Assembly (NCBI GenBank): GCA_021204735.1
Contig: JAJPYV010000184.1
Location: 1 to 10,857 of the forward strand
Direction: 5' to 3'
Source: Prevotella sp.
GTDB taxonomy: Bacteria > Bacteroidota > Bacteroidia > Bacteroidales > Bacteroidaceae
DNA length: 10,857 bases
Shown: piece by piece, positions 7,600 to 10,857 of the stretch
Numbering within the stretch: the stretch's first letter is position 1
How the letters are laid out: every line of letters begins with the position of its first letter
The notes under the pieces: model-generated
The model's input: the letters and a program-made list of their open reading frames with translations, nothing else
What the model was told of the DNA's origin: nothing
Database searches by the model: none
Position numbers and translations under genes: made by a program

Positions 7600-8766
7600 C
7601 TACTTTTTCAACTCTATTCTGAACGTTGTTCCCTTGCCAACTTCCGACCATTTTACGAATATCTTGCCTTTATGATATTCCTCAACGATACGCTTAGCCA
7701 ACGACAGTCCCAATCCCCAGCCACGTTTCTTTGTTGTGAAACCAGGGCGGAACACATTGCCGATATCTTTCTTCTTTATACCCTTGCCTGTGTCGGTAAC
7801 CTCTATCACTACCCTATCAGCAACATCCTCGACATGCAAGGTTATCGTGCCAGACCCTTCCATAGCATCCACAGCGTTTTTGCATAAGTTCTCTATCACC
7901 CATTCAAACAGAGAAGCATTGATTTTCACCGTTATGTCGTATAGAGGAAACTCACGGATGAATGATACTTTCGACGAAGTTCTGCGGTCCATATACTCGA
8001 TTACATGAGAAATTACCTCCATAAGACTTGTTGGAACAGGTTCTGGCAACGAACCGATTTTTGAGAAACGTTCCGCAATAAGTTCCAGCCGCTTCACATC
8101 CTTGTCCATTTCAGGAATTAGACTGTCGTTAGGATAACTCTCCTTTAATATCTCCGTCCAAGCCATAAGACTGGATATCGGAGTACCGAGCTGGTGAGCT
8201 GTTTCCTTTGAGAGGCCCACCCAAACTTTGTTTTGCTCCGCACGTTTTGATGTCAAAAGGGCGAAAATGGCAACAACCACGAACAACATCACAACGCCAA
8301 GTTGGATATAGGGATAAGCAGCAAGGCGTTTTAGCATTATTGAGTCGTCGTAGCACACATTGATGTATTCAGTTTTACTGCTATTGTCGTCCAAAGCAAT
8401 CTTTATCACCTTCCCATCATCCATCATGTGAGAACTGATGATTTTCGCATTCCTCATACTATCCTCATAGTCCTCACCTTTCAAATCTATATTTCTATAA
8501 AGATGCACATTACCGTTATCATCCGTAACGATTACAGGAATGGTGTTATTCTTGTCAATCACTTTAAGCACCAAATTCAGGTCAGTATTCTCGTCAGCCA
8601 TACTCAATGAGCGCATAGCTTCCGCCCACACCTCCATTCTGTTACGCTCCTCATCTTCAAGTTCTTTAACAAGCGAATTAGACACAAGTAAAGACACCAC
8701 GGCAATTATCACCGCCGTAACAACAAGAATTATCTTCACCTGCCTTATCCTGTCAGTCCACTGCAT
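7600..8766 (-). CDS. Membrane sensor histidine kinase (orphan in this window)
   Basis: A 388-residue inner-membrane sensor kinase. Transmembrane helices at about 11-29 and 153-171 enclose an extracytoplasmic sensor of roughly 120 residues without recognisable domain motifs. The dimerisation/phosphoacceptor segment reads KETAHQLGTPISSLMAW with H191 as the predicted phosphorylated histidine; HQLGTP replaces the classic HELRTP. The ATPase domain is complete: N box ENLCKNAVDA (292-301), G1 DTGKGI (325-330), F box VFRPGFTTK (338-346) and G2 GWGLGLSLAKRI (349-360). It should autophosphorylate and pass phosphate to a response regulator, but none lies in the window. It is convergent with cls and lies downstream of the ATPase gene on the same strand, across a 220-base repeat-rich gap. 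The ATG at 8766 gives a natural start (MQWTDRIRQVK, then the first helix). Confidence 0.93.
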   Translation of the reverse strand: MQWTDRIRQVKIILVVTAVIIAVVSLLVSNSLVKELEDEERNRMEVWAEAMRSLSMADENTDLNLVLKVIDKNNTIPVIVTDDNGNVHLYRNIDLKGEDYEDSMRNAKIISSHMMDDGKVIKIALDDNSSKTEYINVCYDDSIMLKRLAAYPYIQLGVVMLFVVVAIFALLTSKRAEQNKVWVGLSKETAHQLGTPISSLMAWTEILKESYPNDSLIPEMDKDVKRLELIAERFSKIGSLPEPVPTSLMEVISHVIEYMDRRTSSKVSFIREFPLYDITVKINASLFEWVIENLCKNAVDAMEGSGTITLHVEDVADRVVIEVTDTGKGIKKKDIGNVFRPGFTTKKRGWGLGLSLAKRIVEEYHKGKIFVKWSEVGKGTTFRIELKK

Positions 8767-8773
8767 AGCAATA

Positions 8774-8816
8774 AAATAACGTTTTGTTATTTAAATTATT
8801 GCAATTTAGCAATAAT
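8774..8816. repeat. Two short inverted repeats ahead of the histidine kinase gene
   Basis: Two adjacent hairpin-capable palindromes lie just upstream of the kinase start. AAATAAC (8774-8780) pairs with GTTATTT (8786-8792) around a 5-base centre, and ATTATTGC (8795-8802) pairs with GCAATAAT (8809-8816) around a 6-base centre. Their position, 8-50 bases before the ATG on the minus strand, suits operators or a structured leader. I see no convincing -7 box here. The DNA is very AT-rich, so chance cannot be excluded for the first. Confidence 0.5.
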
Positions 8817-8910
8817 ACAAATAAGCGATTTTAATCGTCTTATTTTGACAAAATCGCAAAAATAAGCATACTGCGATATACTTATTTGAAATTTAGCACT
8901 TAAATTATTG
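8791..8910 (+). repeat. Direct repeats bracketing the left octamer array
   Basis: TTAAATTATTG occurs at 8791-8801 and 8900-8910, and AATTTAGCA at 8803-8811 and 8890-8898. The four copies bracket the octamer array at 8818-8888. The 9-mers lie 6 bases and 1 base outside the array ends, so they are not flush target-site duplications, but they show that the flanks of the array are themselves related. Confidence 0.45.
8818..8888 (-). repeat. Left array of four alternating AAATAAGC octamers (inverted copy of the right array)
   Basis: Four octamers alternate in orientation: AAATAAGC at 8819-8826 (plus), the one-mismatch TCTTATTT at 8838-8845 (minus), AAATAAGC at 8860-8867 (plus) and the one-mismatch ACTTATTT at 8880-8887 (minus). 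Start-to-start spacings are 19, 22 and 20 bases. The unit is bounded by CAAATAAG and CTTATTTG, and contains GCGATTTT (8825-8832) facing AAAATCGC (8850-8857). The reverse complement of 8839-8888 aligns without gaps to 10488-10537 at 39 of 50 positions, 25 of 29 in the core. The array lies between the ATPase stop and the kinase start. Confidence 0.75.
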
Positions 8911-8986
8911 ATTTTCAGAATGTTATATGGGCAAAATAGTGGAGACTTAGAAATTTTATGACAATTTCATTAAAAAGCCTCGTTAA

Positions 8987-10444
8987 TTATAAACCAAAGT
9001 CAGATTTCTTGTAAAGGAGCGTATTTTCCCCCACAGTATAAGCATAACAAGCCACAGGAATAAAAAACAAGGTAAAATCATCGACATGAACGACACCTTT
9101 CTGACTGATAGTCGTTACAATGGCAGAATCCATTTGGTTTTTCCTCATAAAAGAGAGCAGTGAAGATAGCTCGCCCGGTCGTTCATAAAACCTGTCAGAC
9201 CATTTCACCTCAACAGCCCAGTTTGGTTTCTGCCGTGCGATATTCAAACCCACTATGTCCACTTCACCCTGTTGCTTGCCTTGCCGCCAGTTGGCATATC
9301 TAATCTCACACCCCTGACGAGGAAACCATTGGGCATATACAGCAGTTTCCACCATATTGCCAATCTCATTATCCAACAAACTAATAGGCTGGAACAGAGC
9401 ACAACGCAGAGAAGGATTAGTGAGATATATCTTGAACTGCGTCTCACGTTGATAATTCCTTGCCGTATCATCAGTCCTTCGGATAGATTTAATAAGGAAC
9501 GCCGCCTCCAAATAATTAACGTATTTCTTTAATGTGTCTTTATTCACGCCAGATTCCTGTGCCAATCCATCGTATGTAAATATTGCACCAGAAAGATAAG
9601 AGATCATCGTAAAGAGCGAATACAATTCCTGTAAGTCACTTATGCCATATAACATAGGAAGGTCACGCAACAACACCTTGTCGAGGATATCATGACGGAT
9701 GAACTGCCCTGGGTTCTCACGGATTGCGTTGTTGAAAACCACTTCGGGATAACCGCCATAATTTATATAATCAATGAACAGTTCATTGAGGCGCACGCTA
9801 TCAATTGTATCGTAAATATCTATATTCTTTTGATTCCATTCAAATTTTGCAGGGATCATCATGTCTGAATACCCTTTCAAATGGATATATTCATAGAATG
9901 TTAGAGGAGGAAGGCTGAAATCCGTAAAACGTCCTGCCCCACTCTCATTACTGCGTTTCTTCAATTCGGCAGCCGCAGAACCAGAAGCCACGAACTTGAC
10001 ATTAGGATAAGTGTCAACAAGAGATTTAAGATTAATCTCCCAGTCCTTCAAGTATTGTATCTCATCGAAAAAAACATACATCTGTTGCTCATTAGGATGC
10101 TTACCCAATATCTGACAAGCTATATTGAAAAGCTGTTCCAAATAGATACTATTATATATAGGCGTCTCGACGGAGACATAAATAATATTTTGTGCCGGCA
10201 CCCCATCATTAATCAGACGCTGGATTGAATGATACATCAGCACCGTCTTTCCAACTCTTCGGGGACCCATAAGAATGAGCGACCTTCTTAGAGTTGTTTC
10301 CGTGACAAGAGGGTAGAAGATATCAAGATATAGACGGGGAGACATTTTTAGCAAGTAATCCGCTATACTTCCTCTCGTCCACCAAGGATTATCCACTTTA
10401 AGACGACCGATAATCTGTTTCTCCAATAATTGTGTGTATTCCAT
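8987..10444 (-). CDS. AAA ATPase with DUF4143 and C-terminal nuclease-like domain
   Basis: A 485-residue soluble protein of the archaeal/bacterial ATPase family that carries DUF4143. The N-terminal AAA-type domain has Walker A GPRRVGKT (60-67), Walker B YVFFDE (123-128) and a sensor-like VASGSAAAELKK (152-163), then GRFTDFSLPPLTFYEY (171-186). A helical region with GGYPEV (230-235), a probable winged helix (about 284-320, LAQESGVNKDTLKKYVNYLE) and a C-terminal part follow. In the last, E366, D396 (GEVDIVG) and E412/K414 (AVEVKW) are arranged like a PD-(D/E)XK nuclease site. Members are often multicopy in Bacteroidales and archaea; their role is not settled, with defence, toxin-like and mobile functions all suggested. 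The gene is flanked on both sides by inverted AAATAAGC arrays. The start at 10444 follows a -7 box at suitable distance. Confidence 0.88.
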   Translation of the reverse strand: MEYTQLLEKQIIGRLKVDNPWWTRGSIADYLLKMSPRLYLDIFYPLVTETTLRRSLILMGPRRVGKTVLMYHSIQRLINDGVPAQNIIYVSVETPIYNSIYLEQLFNIACQILGKHPNEQQMYVFFDEIQYLKDWEINLKSLVDTYPNVKFVASGSAAAELKKRSNESGAGRFTDFSLPPLTFYEYIHLKGYSDMMIPAKFEWNQKNIDIYDTIDSVRLNELFIDYINYGGYPEVVFNNAIRENPGQFIRHDILDKVLLRDLPMLYGISDLQELYSLFTMISYLSGAIFTYDGLAQESGVNKDTLKKYVNYLEAAFLIKSIRRTDDTARNYQRETQFKIYLTNPSLRCALFQPISLLDNEIGNMVETAVYAQWFPRQGCEIRYANWRQGKQQGEVDIVGLNIARQKPNWAVEVKWSDRFYERPGELSSLLSFMRKNQMDSAIVTTISQKGVVHVDDFTLFFIPVACYAYTVGENTLLYKKSDFGL

Positions 10445-10467
10445 CTAATTAGGCATTTTATTTTCTG

Positions 10468-10475
10468 CAAAAATA
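10468..10475 (-). promoter_or_regulatory. -7 box of the ATPase gene
   Basis: On the minus strand TATTTTTG (10475 to 10468) matches TAnnTTTG and is followed by C-A. Transcription would start near 10461, about 17 bases before the ATG at 10444. The innermost octamer of the right array (10489-10496) then falls roughly 28-35 bases upstream of that start, across the -33 region, so a protein bound there could directly control the gene. Confidence 0.5.
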
Positions 10476-10487
10476 AATAATTTCTTC

Positions 10488-10567
10488 CAAATAAGCATAA
10501 TAAAATCTGCTTATTTTTACTTTTTCGTCAAAATAAGCAGATTTTGATAAAATGTTTAGGCTTATTT
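10488..10567 (+). repeat. Right array of four alternating AAATAAGC octamers with a 16-bp perfect inverted repeat
   Basis: Exact octamers lie at 10489-10496 (plus), 10509-10516 (minus, GCTTATTT), 10531-10538 (plus) and 10560-10567 (minus). Start spacings are 20, 22 and 29 bases. The middle two are embedded in a perfect 16-bp inverted repeat: AAAATCTGCTTATTTT at 10502-10517 and its complement at 10530-10545, separated by 12 bases. The array stands between the ATPase start and the nuclease-like fragment, in mirror orientation to the array at 8818-8888. It has no T-tract on either side that would make it a convincing terminator. Confidence 0.8.
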
Positions 10568-10640
10568 ATCTATGTTCAGCAACTAAAATACACAACTGAA
10601 TAAAAGTAATTGCAGTGGTGAGTATGGGGATATTTATTCT

Positions 10641-10857
10641 ATGCCAAAGAATGATATTAGGGGTGCTTTGAGGTTCTTGGCGGAGAAGCAGGGCGGTGAG
10701 ATACAGGGTTTTTATAAGGATGAGAAGCATGGCAGTGTTGACTTGATTTGGGGTAATCTTAAAGGTGGTTTACAGCACATGATTGATAAGCATGTGGGTT
10801 ACAATGGTGATAAGATGAAGGATTTTGCCACGGTTGAGGAGCTTGCGGATGAGATTG
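10641..10857 (+). CDS. PBECR-like (Barnase-EndoU-ColicinE5/D-RelE) nuclease domain fragment, cut by right edge
   Basis: From the ATG at 10641, 72 codons remain open to the window end. The product begins MPKNDIRGALRFLAEKQGGE, and continues with SVDLIWGN (32-39), GGLQHMIDKH (42-51) and a region rich in acidic and amide residues. The combination D-L-x-W-G-N, G-L-x-H-x-I and a preceding G-G-E block is characteristic of phage- and ICE-associated PBECR/DUF3519-like domains, with the histidine (H46) as a predicted active-site residue. These domains normally form the C-terminus of large mobile-element proteins. Here the frame stays open upstream to a stop at 10584-10586 and reads plausible protein (CSGEYGDIYS), but no start codon other than 10641 exists and no promoter box is seen. 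The fragment may therefore be a 5'-truncated remnant. GGT and GAG codons are more frequent than in the ATPase gene. Confidence 0.6.
   Translation, partial: MPKNDIRGALRFLAEKQGGEIQGFYKDEKHGSVDLIWGNLKGGLQHMIDKHVGYNGDKMKDFATVEELADEI

Noticed and set aside
8812..8889. AATTTAGCA copies as true target-site duplications of an insertion
   Set aside because: The left copy is six bases from the array end while the right is one base away, and such 9-mers are not very improbable in AT-rich DNA; kept only as a suggestion.
8818..10567. AAATAAGC arrays as CRISPR repeats
   Set aside because: Units are 8 bases, alternate in orientation, have spacings of about 20-29 start to start, and no cas genes are present.

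Overview
The window looks like chromosomal DNA from a Bacteroidales bacterium, most likely Prevotella or a close relative. Three things point there: promoter-like TAnnTTTG boxes of the Bacteroidetes sigma factor lie ahead of several genes, one gene encodes a secreted protein with a type IX secretion (T9SS) C-terminal tail, and the housekeeping genes (DUF177, zinc-type L32, FabH, DnaG, a two-helix cardiolipin synthase) have the form usual in that group. The assignment rests on reading translations and motifs; no database was searched.

Layout. 1-687 (minus): tRNA threonylcarbamoyladenosine dehydratase TcdA, cut by the left edge a few residues before its end. 688-865: divergent intergenic region with promoter candidates for both sides. 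866-2281 (plus): secreted T9SS cargo protein built of HAF-like 'DDGxVxxG' repeats. 2333-4168 (plus): a compact DUF177-rpmF-fabH operon behind a strong -7 box and a leader that holds a 15-codon upstream ORF. A clear intrinsic terminator (4185-4224) sits immediately before dnaG (4238-6163), which is followed three bases later by cls (6167-7591). 7600-8766 (minus): membrane sensor histidine kinase, convergent with cls. 8987-10444 (minus): AAA ATPase with DUF4143 and a nuclease-like C-terminus. 10641-10857 (plus): the start of a fragment resembling phage/ICE-associated Barnase-EndoU-ColicinE5/D-RelE-like (PBECR) domains, cut by the right edge.

How the genes fit together. The left 7.6 kb is ordinary core genome: tRNA modification, ribosomal protein and fatty-acid initiation, replication priming, and phospholipid synthesis. 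The right 2 kb is accessory in character. The ATPase gene is flanked by two mirror-image arrays, each of four alternating AAATAAGC octamers. A 50-bp segment of the left array (8839-8888), reverse-complemented, matches 10488-10537 of the right array at 39 of 50 positions without gaps. This is the strongest unexplained structure in the window. It could be the terminal inverted repeats of a mobile ATPase cassette, or paired operators. The PBECR-like fragment beyond the right array has no start codon upstream of an internal Met although its frame stays open, which suggests an eroded mobile-element gene.

No tRNA, rRNA, CRISPR array, transposase or known riboswitch was recognised, and no stretch longer than 300 bases lacks a gene.
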